Source: an uncultured Ruminococcus sp. (GTDB taxonomy: Bacteria; Bacillota; Clostridia; Oscillospirales; Ruminococcaceae). From it: a DNA stretch of 64,000 nucleotides. A program made the translations under genes and the position numbers. Shown here piece after piece: positions 1 to 9,017 of this stretch. The DNA is taken from positions 30,322 through 94,321 of the forward strand of contig UPZA01000010.1 in the NCBI GenBank assembly GCA_900538575.1, read 5' to 3'. The notes below the pieces were generated by a model. The model was not told the origin of the DNA. It saw only the letters and a list, made by a program, of their open reading frames with translations, and did not search any database. How positions within the stretch are numbered: the stretch's first letter is position 1; each line of letters begins with the position of its first letter.

Positions 1-72
1 CGGTTGAATAATGAAGTAATGCTGCTGCGGGAAAAGATTTTTCCGCAGCGGAAAAAATGATGGAGAGCTTAT

Positions 73-1293
73 ATGAAATTAATAAAAAGAATAGCGGCGG
101 TAATTATTTCCGGTGCGGCAGCATTAAGCTGTTATACATTTTCCTCCGCTGCTGAAGAGGACATTGACGGCGACGCGGATGTGATTGATACGGAGGACGA
201 AGCTTCGGAGGATAGTGATTATATCACCAGCGGCGATTATAAATATTCCGTTAAGGTTTATGACGACGGAAGCGACGTTGCTTTTCTGGAGGAATATACA
301 GGGGACGCCGAAAAGGTGGAGATTCCTGAGGAAATAGACGGCTATAAGGTAAAGGGGCTGGGTAATAAGACCTTTTATCTGAATGACAAAATAACTGAGA
401 TAACTATATCTGAAAATCTTGCGGATTTCGGTTATTATCCCTTCTACGGCTGCACTTCTCTTATGGAATTCAAGGTAAATGAAAATAACCCTATTTATAC
501 CTCCGACAGCGACGGCGCTCTTGTGGGGAAAGACGGTCTTGCGATAATGGCTTATCCTACGGGAAAAAATCCGGAGAAGTATACGCTTGCAGATGGCATA
601 GTAGCGATAAACTCCAGCGCGTTTGCAATGTGCTCTGAGCTTAAGGAAATAAATTTTCCGGATAGTCTGGAGTATATCGGCAATTTTGTTTTTTCCGAGT
701 GCACGTCTCTGGAATCCATAACGTTCCCCGATTCGGTTTCAGCTCTGGGTAAGTTTGTTTTTTCCGGCTGTACTTCTCTTAAAGACGTTACGCTTCCTGC
801 GAATCTTCAGAAAATAGGCGACGCCGCGTTTTATAAATGCGAATCCCTTGAACTGATTGATTTTCCGATAACGCTGACTGAAATAGGACAGGCTGCTTTC
901 GCGTCTACCGGAATGACTTCGATTAAAATCCCCCCGACCATAACGGCAATCGGATACAGTGCGTTCGGATTTTATACAAATGAAAACGACGAGATAATAC
1001 TTGACGAGGATTTTGTGGTAATGGGCTACGAGGGAAGCTACGCTCAGACCTACTGTCAGGAAAACGAGGTTACGTTTTTAGCGCTTGACGAAGATGAAGC
1101 TGCCGGTTCTGATGAAAAAGCTGAAAATCAGACTTTTTCAAAAAGAGCTATAGTTCTGATTTGCATAGGCGGCGTTTTGGCGGTTGCTGCTGTAATTGCA
1201 GCAGTTATAATTATAAAGAAAAGAAAATCGTTAAAAGATAAAGAGGACGGGGAAGAGGAATCCGAAGAAAATAACTATACGGAGGATGAATAA
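73..1293 (+). CDS. BspA-like leucine-rich repeat surface protein, membrane anchored
   Basis: A 406-residue exported protein. Residues 1 to about 26 form a signal peptide (basic start, hydrophobic core, Ala-rich cleavage region). From about residue 75 to 320 there are LRR_5 (Treponema/BspA type) repeats, each with the pattern 'F..C.SL..I..P.sv..IG..aF'. Near residues 357-380 is one hydrophobic helix followed by a Lys-rich and then acidic tail, so the protein is probably anchored with the repeats outside. Such repeats usually mediate adhesion or carbohydrate/protein contacts; the ligand here is unknown. It overlaps the next gene, which has the same architecture, so the two are probably co-translated. 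The family call is firm; the role is inferred. Confidence 0.85.
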   Translation: MKLIKRIAAVIISGAAALSCYTFSSAAEEDIDGDADVIDTEDEASEDSDYITSGDYKYSVKVYDDGSDVAFLEEYTGDAEKVEIPEEIDGYKVKGLGNKTFYLNDKITEITISENLADFGYYPFYGCTSLMEFKVNENNPIYTSDSDGALVGKDGLAIMAYPTGKNPEKYTLADGIVAINSSAFAMCSELKEINFPDSLEYIGNFVFSECTSLESITFPDSVSALGKFVFSGCTSLKDVTLPANLQKIGDAAFYKCESLELIDFPITLTEIGQAAFASTGMTSIKIPPTITAIGYSAFGFYTNENDEIILDEDFVVMGYEGSYAQTYCQENEVTFLALDEDEAAGSDEKAENQTFSKRAIVLICIGGVLAVAAVIAAVIIIKKRKSLKDKEDGEEESEENNYTEDE

Positions 1294-2699
1294 TGAAAAT
1301 TGCCCCGAAAAAAAGTCTTTTTGCTCTGCTCTCGGTTGCCGCGGCAGCGTTAACCCTTTTACCCGCAGCTTATGCCGAGGATGCAAGCGATGAATCGTCT
1401 GCAGTTTCTTCTGCCGCTCCTGAGCTTGTTGAGGGAGAAACGTTTACCGATGAAATACTTACCTATAATAAGGCTGAGGGCGGAGTATATATAACCGCGT
1501 GCAGCATAAACGCAACGTCTGTAAGCATAGGCGGAGAAATAGACGGATATAGAATATTGGGTATATACGACGGCGCTTTTGCTGAAAGGGACAAGCTTAG
1601 GTCGGTGGAAATTTCAGATGAGGTTTCTTATATAGGTACTTCCGCCTTTGCGTCCTGCGAATTGCTTGAGTCTGTCAAGCTTCCCTCCGGTATTACGGAG
1701 ATACCGGCTCAGTGCTTTGCCGCTTGTTCCAGCTTAAAGGATTTGGAAATACCGGATACGGTAGAGTCGATAGGCGCTTATGCATTCAGCTACTGCGACA
1801 ATCTCAGCGGTCTTGAAATTCCTGAATCAGTACGTTCGGTAGAAGATTACGCTTTTGCATATTCCAATCTGGGAGATTCGTTAAAGCTGTGGGAAGGTCT
1901 TGAAACTCTCGGTTCAATGTCGTTTTATTATTGCAGAGGAATCAAGAATGTGAGTATTCCTGCTTCTCTGACCTCGATAGGCTCCTTGTCGTTTTTGGGC
2001 TGCGAGGATTTGGAACGTTTTGAAGTATCTCCCGACAGTCTTTATTTTAAGGAAACTGACGGCATACTTTATTCAAAGGACGAAACTATTCTTGAGATAT
2101 TTCCGATGGGAAAAAATCTTACTGATTTTACTATACCCGATTCGGTGCAATACATACCGTCAGGTGCATTTTTTGACAATCCATTTTTAGAAAATATAGT
2201 TATGCCGGACAGCGTCGAGGCGGTAGGAGAAGCCGCTTTTTCAAATTGCACCGCCCTAAAGAGTATAACTCTTTCAAGTAAGCTTACAGAACTGCCGGGA
2301 AGCATATTCTGTGACTGCTCGTCGCTTAAAAGCATAGAAATTCCTCAGAACGTAACCACGATCGGCGACTATGCTTTTTTGGAATGTACGTCTCTTAAAA
2401 GCGTAACTATACCTGACGGAGTTGAAGCTATAGGGGAATATGCTTTAGGATTTACCGACGATGACGACGGTGAATTTCACAGGCTTGACGGTTTTGAGAT
2501 AAAGGCAAATTATGAAACCGCCGCAAGGAAATATGCGAAAAGCAACAGAATTTCCATTGAATATCTGGACGGAAACAAGGATCTGCCTTACATTATAACC
2601 TTGATCGTTGTCGGCGTAATCGCTGTGGCGGCAATTTCGGTTATTTCCGTTATTCTGATCAGAAATAAGAAAAAACGCGACGAATTTTACAAAATTTGA
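1293..2699 (+). CDS. BspA-like leucine-rich repeat surface protein, membrane anchored
   Basis: A 468-residue paralogue of the upstream gene. It has a signal peptide (about 1-28), around a dozen LRR_5 repeats (about 55-410) and a C-terminal transmembrane helix (about 433-456) with a short basic tail. The start codon overlaps the stop of the upstream gene (TAATGA), a translational coupling arrangement. A strong hairpin terminator follows at 2712, so the pair forms the end of a transcription unit that may begin before the window. Likely a surface adhesin or binding protein; the ligand cannot be read from sequence. Confidence 0.85.
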   Translation: MKIAPKKSLFALLSVAAAALTLLPAAYAEDASDESSAVSSAAPELVEGETFTDEILTYNKAEGGVYITACSINATSVSIGGEIDGYRILGIYDGAFAERDKLRSVEISDEVSYIGTSAFASCELLESVKLPSGITEIPAQCFAACSSLKDLEIPDTVESIGAYAFSYCDNLSGLEIPESVRSVEDYAFAYSNLGDSLKLWEGLETLGSMSFYYCRGIKNVSIPASLTSIGSLSFLGCEDLERFEVSPDSLYFKETDGILYSKDETILEIFPMGKNLTDFTIPDSVQYIPSGAFFDNPFLENIVMPDSVEAVGEAAFSNCTALKSITLSSKLTELPGSIFCDCSSLKSIEIPQNVTTIGDYAFLECTSLKSVTIPDGVEAIGEYALGFTDDDDGEFHRLDGFEIKANYETAARKYAKSNRISIEYLDGNKDLPYIITLIVVGVIAVAAISVISVILIRNKKKRDEFYKI

Positions 2700-2711
2700 A
2701 TTATTAGCTAT

Positions 2712-2745
2712 AAATACTGTTCATTTTATTATATGAACAGTATTT
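2712..2745 (+). terminator. Rho-independent terminator after the LRR gene pair
   Basis: Perfect 13-bp inverted repeat (arms 2712-2724 and 2733-2745, left arm AAATACTGTTCAT) with an 8-nt loop, running into a T-rich stretch. It lies 12 nt after the stop codon of the second LRR gene. Confidence 0.85.
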
Positions 2746-2789
2746 TTATCTTTAAATATATTTTCGGTCTAAAAAATTTACTGCGGGGA

Positions 2790-2818
2790 TTGAAATTATG
2801 TCCTTTTTTTGTTATAAT
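2790..2818 (+). promoter_or_regulatory. Sigma-A type promoter
   Basis: TTGAAA (2790-2795), a 17-nt spacer and TATAAT (2813-2818), 30 nt before the ATG at 2848. It should drive the isomerase-like gene and probably nrdR. Confidence 0.75.
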
Positions 2819-2847
2819 ATATAGTATGAATTGAGGTGATCAGAGCA

Positions 2848-3633
2848 ATGAGGGCGGGAGTTTCAACTGCGTGCCTTTATCCTAAGCTGCTCGAGGAATC
2901 GGTTTATGACCTGGCGCTTAACGGCATTGCTCATACCGAAATTTTCGTGAATACCGGCAGTGAGCTTGAAAGGAATTATATAAACGGTCTTGCGTCTACG
3001 CTGAAGCAGTTTGAAGTAACCTGCCGTTCGCTTCATCCGTTTACCTGCGCTATGGAGCCAATGATGTTTTTTTCAGGTTATAAACGACGGGTAGACGATA
3101 TGCTGGAATTTTACAAAAAGTATTTTGAAGCGATGAATATACTCGGGGCTGAAATTTTTATTTTTCACGGAAACAAGAAAATACCGGATATATCCAAGGA
3201 GCTTTACTATGAAAGCTTTAGTCGTTTAGCTGAAACAGGCAGGGAATTCGGCATAACAGTCGCGCAGGAAAATGTTGCGCGATGCGTCAGCGGTTCTCTG
3301 TCTTTTATGAAGGATATGGTAAGAAACTTAGGCGGCGACGCAAAATTTGTACTGGATACAAAGCAGTCTGTAAGAGCCGGCGAAAGTAACTTCGATATTC
3401 TTCGTACACTGGGAAGTCATATCGTTCATGTTCATATCAGCGATCACGGCGAACTGGGAGATTGCCTGCAAATAGGCAGGGGGAGATTTAATATAAGAAA
3501 GTTTTTATCTATGCTAAATGAAAATTCTCCCGACTGTTCGGTTATGCTTGAGCTTTATAGGAGTAATTTTGAGGGTATTTCAGATCTGGTTAACAATTAT
3601 AATACTCTGGTGAGTATGATAGGAAAACTCTGA
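2848..3633 (+). CDS. Sugar phosphate isomerase/epimerase family TIM-barrel protein
   Basis: A 261-residue protein of the AP-endonuclease 2 / xylose isomerase-like TIM-barrel family. Candidate metal ligands fall where expected: Glu141 in 'QEN', Asp170 in 'LDT', His194/His196 and Asp199/His200 in 'HVHISDH', and Glu235 in 'LELY'. The family covers sugar isomerases, epimerases and endonuclease IV; the substrate here is not evident. I chose ATG 2848 over an upstream in-frame GTG at 2836 because GAGGTGAT (2833-2840) is a good ribosome site 7 nt before 2848 and would lie across the GTG. nrdR follows 20 nt downstream, probably in the same transcript. Confidence 0.8.
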   Translation: MRAGVSTACLYPKLLEESVYDLALNGIAHTEIFVNTGSELERNYINGLASTLKQFEVTCRSLHPFTCAMEPMMFFSGYKRRVDDMLEFYKKYFEAMNILGAEIFIFHGNKKIPDISKELYYESFSRLAETGREFGITVAQENVARCVSGSLSFMKDMVRNLGGDAKFVLDTKQSVRAGESNFDILRTLGSHIVHVHISDHGELGDCLQIGRGRFNIRKFLSMLNENSPDCSVMLELYRSNFEGISDLVNNYNTLVSMIGKL

Positions 3634-3653
3634 ATAAAGGAAGGAAACAAGCT

Positions 3654-4106
3654 ATGCAATGTCCTTACTGCGGAAACGAGGATACAAAGATCATAGATTC
3701 ACGCTCGATGGAGCGTAAAAAACGCAGGCGGCGCGAGTGCGGAAAATGCGGGAGACGTTTTACTACCTTTGAAATAATAGAGCGTCCTATGCTTATGGTG
3801 ATAAAAAAAGACGGAACGTTTGAACCCTTTGACCGCAATAAGCTTATGAGAGGAATTTTCAACGCTATAAAAAAGCGACCGGTTAATATTGAAAGGGTAA
3901 ATAAGATAGCTGAGGACGTTGAGAATCATTTTGCTAACGCTATGATAAGCCAGACTACCTCCGAGGAGATTGGAAACATGACTCTGGAGCTTTTGAAGGA
4001 TGTCGACGACGTAGCTTATATTCGGTTCGCTTCAGTCTATAAGGCCTTTACAAGCGTGGAGGGATTTATCACTGCGATCAGCGAGCTTGATAGAAAACAT
4101 AAATAA
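3654..4106 (+). CDS. nrdR: Ribonucleotide reductase transcriptional repressor NrdR
   Basis: A 150-residue protein with the full NrdR plan: an N-terminal zinc ribbon (Cys3, Cys6, Cys29, Cys32) with the basic stretch KKRRRR, then an ATP-cone domain (about residues 46-136) that senses ATP/dATP. NrdR represses ribonucleotide reductase operons by binding NrdR boxes. Ribosome site AAGGAAGG sits just upstream of the ATG. No NrdR-box target gene is visible in the window. Length matches the family. Confidence 0.97.
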   Translation: MQCPYCGNEDTKIIDSRSMERKKRRRRECGKCGRRFTTFEIIERPMLMVIKKDGTFEPFDRNKLMRGIFNAIKKRPVNIERVNKIAEDVENHFANAMISQTTSEEIGNMTLELLKDVDDVAYIRFASVYKAFTSVEGFITAISELDRKHK

Positions 4107-4221
4107 TACACAAAATTCTACGGTGAAAATTGTCTGTTATGTAGAATTGCTTATTTCTTATAGAAAAATACGCCGCGATATGATATGATAAAAACATCAC
4201 TATGAAAGAGGTTGATATATA

Positions 4222-4608
4222 ATGTCAAATAATTTTGATTCGGACGATCTGACCGGAATGTATGACACAAATGACATAAATCAGAATAAGGCGCTTTCTA
4301 TCGTAGCTTACATACCGGTGCTGTTTCTGATTACGTGGCTTGCGGCCGGCCATTCGCCGTATGCCAAATTTAATGCGAATCAGGGACTGATTCTTACTAT
4401 ATTTGCTGCTGCTGCGGCAATCGTAAATAAGTTTATAGGCTTTGTAATAGGCTGGATACCATTTATAGGCGATGTTATTTCGTGGCTTGTCTGGATGGTT
4501 CTCAGCATAGCCGTCCTGGCGTTAATGATAATCGGTATTGTAAACGCCGCACAGGGCAAGGCTAAGAAGCTGCCGCTAATAGGCGATCTTATTAACGCTA
4601 TTCACTGA
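4222..4608 (+). CDS. Small multi-spanning membrane protein, DUF4870-like
   Basis: A 128-residue integral membrane protein with about three transmembrane helices (near 24-42, 52-75, 85-112). The motif 'KFNANQGLIL' between the first two helices is typical of DUF4870/Tic20-like small membrane proteins ('HANQGL'). Function is unknown for the family. Ribosome site GAAAGAGG lies 10 nt before the ATG. Two hairpins follow, so it is probably monocistronic. Confidence 0.7.
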   Translation: MSNNFDSDDLTGMYDTNDINQNKALSIVAYIPVLFLITWLAAGHSPYAKFNANQGLILTIFAAAAAIVNKFIGFVIGWIPFIGDVISWLVWMVLSIAVLALMIIGIVNAAQGKAKKLPLIGDLINAIH

Positions 4609-4615
4609 TTTATAA

Positions 4616-4643
4616 AGGGACGCTTCACAGACGGGGCGTCCCT
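4616..4643 (+). terminator. Hairpin after the DUF4870-like gene
   Basis: Inverted repeat AGGGACGC (4616-4623) / GCGTCCCT (4636-4643), 8 nt after the stop. There is no T-run, so it may work only with the second hairpin at 4669 or as a 3'-end stabiliser. Confidence 0.45.
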
Positions 4644-4668
4644 GAAATATCTGATATAATAAAGGGCT

Positions 4669-4700
4669 GCGCCGCAGAACCGGCGCTTTAATTATTTTTA
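4669..4700 (+). terminator. Probable rho-independent terminator
   Basis: GCGCCG (4669-4674) / CGGCGC (4681-4686) stem followed by a T-rich tract (TTTAATTATTTTTA). It separates the membrane-protein gene from the fumarase gene. Confidence 0.5.
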
Positions 4701-4722
4701 CCGAAGGGAATGACTTAAAAGC

Positions 4723-5565
4723 ATGCGGGAAATAAATATCAAGGCTATAGAAAATACCGTAAGGGATCTGTGTATCAAGGCAAATATACATCTTCCGTCA
4801 AGTCTGGAAAAAAGAATTAAAGAGGCTGCTGAGGAAGAAATATCTCCGGCCGGAATTAATGTTTTTGACGATCTGAAAGCCAATCTCAGGGCGGCTGACG
4901 AGGAAAATATACCGATATGTCAGGATACCGGAATGGCGGTTATATTTGCAGAAATCGGACAGGACGTGCATTTTACAGGCGGGGAATTCGAGCAGGCGGT
5001 AAACGCGGGAGTTTCCAGAGGCTATACAGAGGGGTTTCTGCGCTGCTCTGTCGTAGGCGATCCGCTGGAGAGGGTAAATACGGGAGATAATACGCCGGCA
5101 GTTATACATACGAGAATAGTTTCGGGAGACAGGGTTAAAATAGATGTGTGTCCAAAGGGCTTCGGAAGCGAAAATATGTCGGCGCTTAAGATGTTTACGC
5201 CGTCTGCCTCGACGGATGATATAGTGAATTTTGTTACCGAAACCGTGTCCGGAGCCGGAAGCAATCCATGTCCCCCTATGGTTGTAGGCGTAGGTATCGG
5301 CGGAAATTTTGAATACTGCGCTTATCTCGCTAAAAAGGCCTTATGCCGGGACGTTTCTGTCAGAAATTCAAAAAAGCTTTACGCGGATTTGGAAAAGGCT
5401 ATGCTTGAAAATATAAACCGCTTGGGTATAGGTCCTCAAGGCTTCGGAGGATTAATCACTGCTCTTTGCGTTAATATTGAGGAAGCGCCGACTCATATTG
5501 CAGGGCTTCCTGTAGCGGTAAATATAGGCTGTCATGTAACTCGTCACGCGGGAGCTGTTATTTAA
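4723..5565 (+). CDS. Class I fumarate hydratase / L-tartrate dehydratase, alpha subunit
   Basis: A 280-residue subunit of the oxygen-sensitive [4Fe-4S] class I hydro-lyases. Three conserved cysteines suit the cluster: Cys66 in 'ICQDTGMAVIF', Cys183 in 'NPCPPM' and Cys270 in 'NIGCH'. The substrate region 'NTGDNTPAVIH' is also present. The reaction is reversible hydration of fumarate to malate, or the analogous reaction on tartrate. The beta subunit, normally the next gene, is absent here; the neighbour is ymdB, so the partner must lie elsewhere in the genome. Fumarase versus tartrate dehydratase cannot be decided from sequence. Confidence 0.88.
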   Translation: MREINIKAIENTVRDLCIKANIHLPSSLEKRIKEAAEEEISPAGINVFDDLKANLRAADEENIPICQDTGMAVIFAEIGQDVHFTGGEFEQAVNAGVSRGYTEGFLRCSVVGDPLERVNTGDNTPAVIHTRIVSGDRVKIDVCPKGFGSENMSALKMFTPSASTDDIVNFVTETVSGAGSNPCPPMVVGVGIGGNFEYCAYLAKKALCRDVSVRNSKKLYADLEKAMLENINRLGIGPQGFGGLITALCVNIEEAPTHIAGLPVAVNIGCHVTRHAGAVI

Positions 5566-5580
5566 TATTGAAAGGCTATT

Positions 5581-6351
5581 ATGAAAAATTTATTATTTAT
5601 AGGCGATGTTGTCGGAAAAAGCGGCTGCGATTTTCTGGCGTCACGAATATACAGTATGAAAAAAAAATACTCAGTGGATATAACCGTAATTAACGGAGAA
5701 AACTCTGCGCAGGGGAACGGAATAACCGCTTATTCAGCGGGACTTATAAAAAACAACTGCGGAGCCGACGTTATAACAACCGGCAATCACTGTTATAAAC
5801 GACGTGATTCCTTGGCTATATACGATGAGGAGTATATAATAAGACCTGCCAATTATCCGGAGGGCTGTGCAGGAAGAGGACTGTGCATTATAGATATGGG
5901 CTCTTATAAGGCGGCTGTGGTAAATCTTATGGGTACCGTTTATATGGAGCCGCTTGATAATCCTTTTACTGTGGCAGAAAATATTTTAAAGGATATAGGA
6001 ACGCCCAATATTTTTGTGGATTTTCATGCCGAAGCAACTGCTGAAAAAAAAGCGATGGGCTATTTTCTTTCCGGAAAGGCGACCGCCGTTATGGGGACGC
6101 ATACTCATGTCCAGACGTCTGATGAAGCTATAATTGACGGACATACGGGCTATATAACCGACGCCGGCATGACAGGCCCTGAAATATCGGTGCTTGGCGT
6201 AGATGTAAAACCGGCTGTGGATAAGCTGCGGTTTAAGTTTCCTGTCAGGTTCAAAGAGGCTGAAACTCCCTGTTTTATTAACGGAGTTGTAGTAACGTTT
6301 GATGAAAAAGTGGGCAAATGTACTAAAATTACAAGAATAATTGAGAGATAA
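5581..6351 (+). CDS. ymdB: YmdB-family metallophosphoesterase
   Basis: A 256-residue protein matching the TIGR00282/YmdB family of dinuclear-metal phosphoesterases. Metal motifs are in order: 'FIGDVVGKSG' near the N-terminus, 'INGEN', 'TGNHCYKRRD', 'FHAEATAEK' and 'GTHTHVQTSD'. The Bacillus subtilis member hydrolyses 2',3'-cAMP and affects biofilm and sporulation choices. spoVS follows after its own promoter, the same neighbourhood seen in many Firmicutes, which supports the assignment. Confidence 0.92.
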   Translation: MKNLLFIGDVVGKSGCDFLASRIYSMKKKYSVDITVINGENSAQGNGITAYSAGLIKNNCGADVITTGNHCYKRRDSLAIYDEEYIIRPANYPEGCAGRGLCIIDMGSYKAAVVNLMGTVYMEPLDNPFTVAENILKDIGTPNIFVDFHAEATAEKKAMGYFLSGKATAVMGTHTHVQTSDEAIIDGHTGYITDAGMTGPEISVLGVDVKPAVDKLRFKFPVRFKEAETPCFINGVVVTFDEKVGKCTKITRIIER

Positions 6352-6374
6352 TTCACAATTTTTAAATCTGGCTA

Positions 6375-6403
6375 TTGAAAAACAAATCCGAATGTTGTAT
6401 AAT
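6375..6403 (+). promoter_or_regulatory. Sigma-A type promoter of spoVS
   Basis: TTGAAA (6375-6380), 17-nt spacer, TATAAT (6398-6403), about 80 nt upstream of the spoVS start, leaving a 5' UTR of roughly 75 nt. Confidence 0.75.
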
Positions 6404-6485
6404 GAATGTGTATTAAAAACAGCTTAATATATGGTTATTATTATCAGTATTAAACAGATCAGCTATTTTCATGGAGGTCAAAACA

Positions 6486-6746
6486 ATGGAAATTTTAAAG
6501 GTTTCATCACACTCCTCTCCCAATTCAGTTGCAGGAGCGATCGCAGGAGTAATTCGTGAACAAAGAGCAGTTGAGGTTCAGGCAGTGGGCGCGGGCGCTG
6601 CAAATCAGGCAATTAAGTCTATAGCTATTGCAAGGGGTTACTTAGCTCCTATCGGAGTAGACTTAATCTGTATTCCTGCGTTTGCTAATATTCAGATAGA
6701 CGGCGAGGAAAGAACGGCTATTAAGCTTATTTGTGAGCAAAGATAA
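6486..6746 (+). CDS. spoVS: Stage V sporulation protein S
   Basis: An 86-residue Alba-like small protein with the near-invariant SpoVS N-terminus 'MEILKVSSHSSPNSVAGAIAG'. In Bacillus it is needed for spore coat assembly and dehydration and influences septation; it is thought to bind nucleic acid. The start at 6486 is chosen because GGAGGT (6473-6478) is placed ideally for it and would overlap the upstream in-frame ATG at 6471. A strong terminator follows. Confidence 0.96.
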   Translation: MEILKVSSHSSPNSVAGAIAGVIREQRAVEVQAVGAGAANQAIKSIAIARGYLAPIGVDLICIPAFANIQIDGEERTAIKLICEQR

Positions 6747-6788
6747 ATAAAACGGCGGTTTAGCGGGCGGTCGATAAAGAAGTATAAT

Positions 6789-6824
6789 AAAGGCACTTTT
6801 GATATTCATGTCAGAAGTGCCTTT
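6789..6824 (+). terminator. Rho-independent terminator after spoVS
   Basis: 14-bp stem with one wobble pair (arms 6789-6802 and 6811-6824, left arm AAAGGCACTTTTGA), 8-nt loop, then a T-rich tail. Confidence 0.85.
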
Positions 6825-6839
6825 GCGTTTGTTACGCTA

Positions 6840-6868
6840 TTGATTTTTCAGCAGATTTCCGCTATAAT
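6840..6868 (+). promoter_or_regulatory. Sigma-A type promoter of the GyrI-like gene
   Basis: TTGATT (6840-6845), 17-nt spacer, TATAAT (6863-6868), about 38 nt before the ATG at 6906. Confidence 0.7.
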
Positions 6869-6905
6869 AAGCTAAGCGATAAATCAGAACTTGGAGAGTA
6901 ATACT

Positions 6906-7370
6906 ATGCATATTGAAATAATTAATAAAGACAGCTTTTGCGTAATAGGAAAAGAAGGCTCTACTGATATGGGAACAGGTTTCATTCAGAAATTGTGGAA
7001 TGAAGCAAATACACATTTCAATGAAATCTCCAATTTGGTAAAAAGAGATGATGAAGAAAAACCTTTGGCTTGTTGGGGTGCTATGAGCGATTTTTCTATA
7101 AGTTTTATGCCGTGGGAAAACAACTTCACTCGTGGTAAATACCTTGCAGGTGCTGAATGTTTGGATGAGGCTCTGGCTCCTGAAGGATGGGTTAAATGGA
7201 CAGTACCTGGGTTTAAATATATAAAAATTCGTTGCGATGATTTGGATACATTTCCTAATGGTTTAAAATATTTAGAAGAACACGGATATAAACTTGTTGG
7301 TGCAGTACACGATTTCACAGATATAAAAACAGGTCAGAATTATATGTGTTTTCCAATTGAAAAATTATAA
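6906..7370 (+). CDS. GyrI-like / effector-binding domain protein
   Basis: A 154-residue single-domain protein resembling the GyrI-like small-molecule binding fold (SHS2 duplication; also the C-terminus of AraC/MerR regulators such as BmrR and Rob). Visible family features are 'CWGAMSDFSISF', 'YLAGAECLDEA' and the ending 'FTDIKTGQNYMCFPIEKL'. There is no DNA-binding domain, so it probably sequesters or senses a ligand. GGAGAG (6893-6898) supports ATG 6906 over an upstream TTG. It has its own promoter and terminator. Ligand unknown. Confidence 0.7.
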   Translation: MHIEIINKDSFCVIGKEGSTDMGTGFIQKLWNEANTHFNEISNLVKRDDEEKPLACWGAMSDFSISFMPWENNFTRGKYLAGAECLDEALAPEGWVKWTVPGFKYIKIRCDDLDTFPNGLKYLEEHGYKLVGAVHDFTDIKTGQNYMCFPIEKL

Positions 7371-7405
7371 ATCAAATTTCAGTTTATCAAACAGTGTTAC
7401 ATAAA

Positions 7406-7438
7406 AAATCCCAAAAAGATTTTTTCTTTTTGGGATTT
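7406..7438 (+). terminator. Rho-independent terminator after the GyrI-like gene
   Basis: 14-bp perfect stem (arms 7406-7419 and 7425-7438, left arm AAATCCCAAAAAGA) with a T5 loop. T-rich on both sides, so it can work in both directions. Confidence 0.85.
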
Positions 7439-7491
7439 ACTTCTATATGACCATCCGTCTTTAACCGCCGTTTTTTTGTTTTATGGAAGTA

Positions 7492-7518
7492 AAAAAGGAC
7501 GGCTTAACCGTCCTTTTT
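7492..7518 (-). terminator. Terminator of glyS
   Basis: 11-bp perfect stem AAAAAGGACGG / CCGTCCTTTTT (7492-7502, 7508-7518) with A and T flanks. It lies 8 nt past the glyS stop on the minus strand and is symmetric enough to act both ways. Confidence 0.85.
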
Positions 7519-7526
7519 AATTAACA

Positions 7527-8933
7527 TCAGAATTCTGTTTTTTTGTTTAAATAGTTTTCAAGCTCTTCTATCCTGATTCTTTCCTGTTCCATCGTATCTC
7601 TGTCGCGTACTGTTACACAGCCGTCGTTTTCAAGTGTGTCGAAGTCGTAGGTAATGCAGAAGGGCGTTCCTATTTCGTCCTGACGGCGGTATCTCTTTCC
7701 TATTGTACCCGTTTCATCGAAGGTAACCATAAACTTCTTTGAAAGCATTTCAAATACCTCTTCAGCCTTAGGAGTGAGCTTTTTAACCAACGGAAGGACT
7801 GCTGCCTTGTAAGGCGCAAGAGCCGGGTGAAGACGCATAACTGTTCTGATTTCTTTCTTTTCATTACCGTTTTTATCCGTTGAGATAAGCTCCTCCTCGT
7901 CGTAGGCTTCTGTAACAATAGAAAGGAACAATCTTTCAACACCGAGGGAAGGCTCGATAACGTAAGGTATGTATTTTTCATTAGTTTCAGGATCAAAGTA
8001 TTCAAGCGATTTTCCGCTTGTTTTGATATGCTGGGTAAGGTCGTAATCCGTTCTGTCGGCAACGCCCCAAAGCTCTCCCCAGCCGAACGGGAAAAGATAT
8101 TCGAAGTCAGTCGTTGCCTTTGAATAGAAACAAAGCTCCTCGGGAGAATGATCTCTCAGGCGGAGGTTTTCTTCTTTCAGTCCAAGGCTGATTAGGAAGT
8201 TTCGGCAGAAGCTTCTCCAATATTCAAACCATTCAAGGTCTGTACCGGGCTTACAGAAAAATTCAAGCTCCATCTGTTCAAATTCACGGACGCGGAAAAT
8301 AAAGTTTCCCGGAGTAATCTCATTACGGAAGGATTTGCCTACCTGAGCAACGCCGAAGGGGATTTTTTTTCTGGTAGTACGCTGGATATTTGAAAAGTTT
8401 ACGAATATGCCCTGAGCGGTTTCAGGACGGAGATAAAGCTCGGATTTTGTATCCTCTGTAACTCCCTGAAACGTCTTGAACATAAGATTAAACTGTCTTA
8501 TATCGGTAAAATTGGATTTTCCGCAGTTAGGACAGCAGATTTCGTGATCTCTGATATAGTCGGTCATCTGTTCGTTTGACCAGCCGACGACGTTTGTACC
8601 GTCGAAATCCTCAATAAGATTGTCAGCTCTGTGGCGGGTTTTGCATTCCTTGCAGTCCATCAAAGGATCTGAAAAGCCGCCTATATGACCCGACGCAACC
8701 CATGTCTGAGGATTCATCAGAATAGCGCTGTCGAGGCCCACGTTATATTTATTTTCCTGAACGAATTTTTTAAGCCAAGCCTTTTTTATATTATTTTTCA
8801 GCTCAACGCCAAGCGGACCGTAATCCCAGGTATTAGCAAGACCGCCGTAAATTTCAGAACCCGGGTAAACAAATCCCTTGGATTTGCATAGGTCGACGAT
8901 TTTGTCCATTGATTTCTCTTTATTAGATAACAT
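7527..8933 (-). CDS. glyS: Glycyl-tRNA synthetase, alpha2 (single-chain) type
   Basis: A 468-residue class II synthetase of the homodimeric type found in Firmicutes, archaea and eukaryotes, not the alpha2beta2 bacterial type. The N-terminus '[29 protein letters not shown]' region, an insert with paired cysteines ('CKECKTRH', 'CCPNCG'), 'RPETAQGIF', the catalytic 'FRNEITP' motif 2 and '[10 protein letters not shown]' motif 3 are all present, followed by an anticodon-binding domain. AAAGGATG precedes the ATG. The promoter lies at 8973-9001 and no T-box leader is visible in the short 5' UTR. Confidence 0.97.
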   Translation of the reverse strand: MLSNKEKSMDKIVDLCKSKGFVYPGSEIYGGLANTWDYGPLGVELKNNIKKAWLKKFVQENKYNVGLDSAILMNPQTWVASGHIGGFSDPLMDCKECKTRHRADNLIEDFDGTNVVGWSNEQMTDYIRDHEICCPNCGKSNFTDIRQFNLMFKTFQGVTEDTKSELYLRPETAQGIFVNFSNIQRTTRKKIPFGVAQVGKSFRNEITPGNFIFRVREFEQMELEFFCKPGTDLEWFEYWRSFCRNFLISLGLKEENLRLRDHSPEELCFYSKATTDFEYLFPFGWGELWGVADRTDYDLTQHIKTSGKSLEYFDPETNEKYIPYVIEPSLGVERLFLSIVTEAYDEEELISTDKNGNEKKEIRTVMRLHPALAPYKAAVLPLVKKLTPKAEEVFEMLSKKFMVTFDETGTIGKRYRRQDEIGTPFCITYDFDTLENDGCVTVRDRDTMEQERIRIEELENYLNKKTEF

Positions 8934-8972
8934 TTAAGCGCATCCTTTCACAGTTTAAAATCATTCTATTTT

Positions 8973-9001
8973 ATTTTACTCTAAACTGTAAAAAAAGTCA
9001 A
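8973..9001 (-). promoter_or_regulatory. Sigma-A type promoter of glyS
   Basis: On the minus strand: TTGACT (9001-8996), 17-nt spacer, TAAAAT (8978-8973), about 40 nt before the start codon. Confidence 0.7.
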
Positions 9002-9017
9002 TACGGGTAAGCATTTT

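Noticed and set aside
73..2699. Sortase-anchored surface proteins
   Set aside because: No LPXTG motif; both end in a transmembrane helix with a cytoplasmic tail longer than sorting signals allow.
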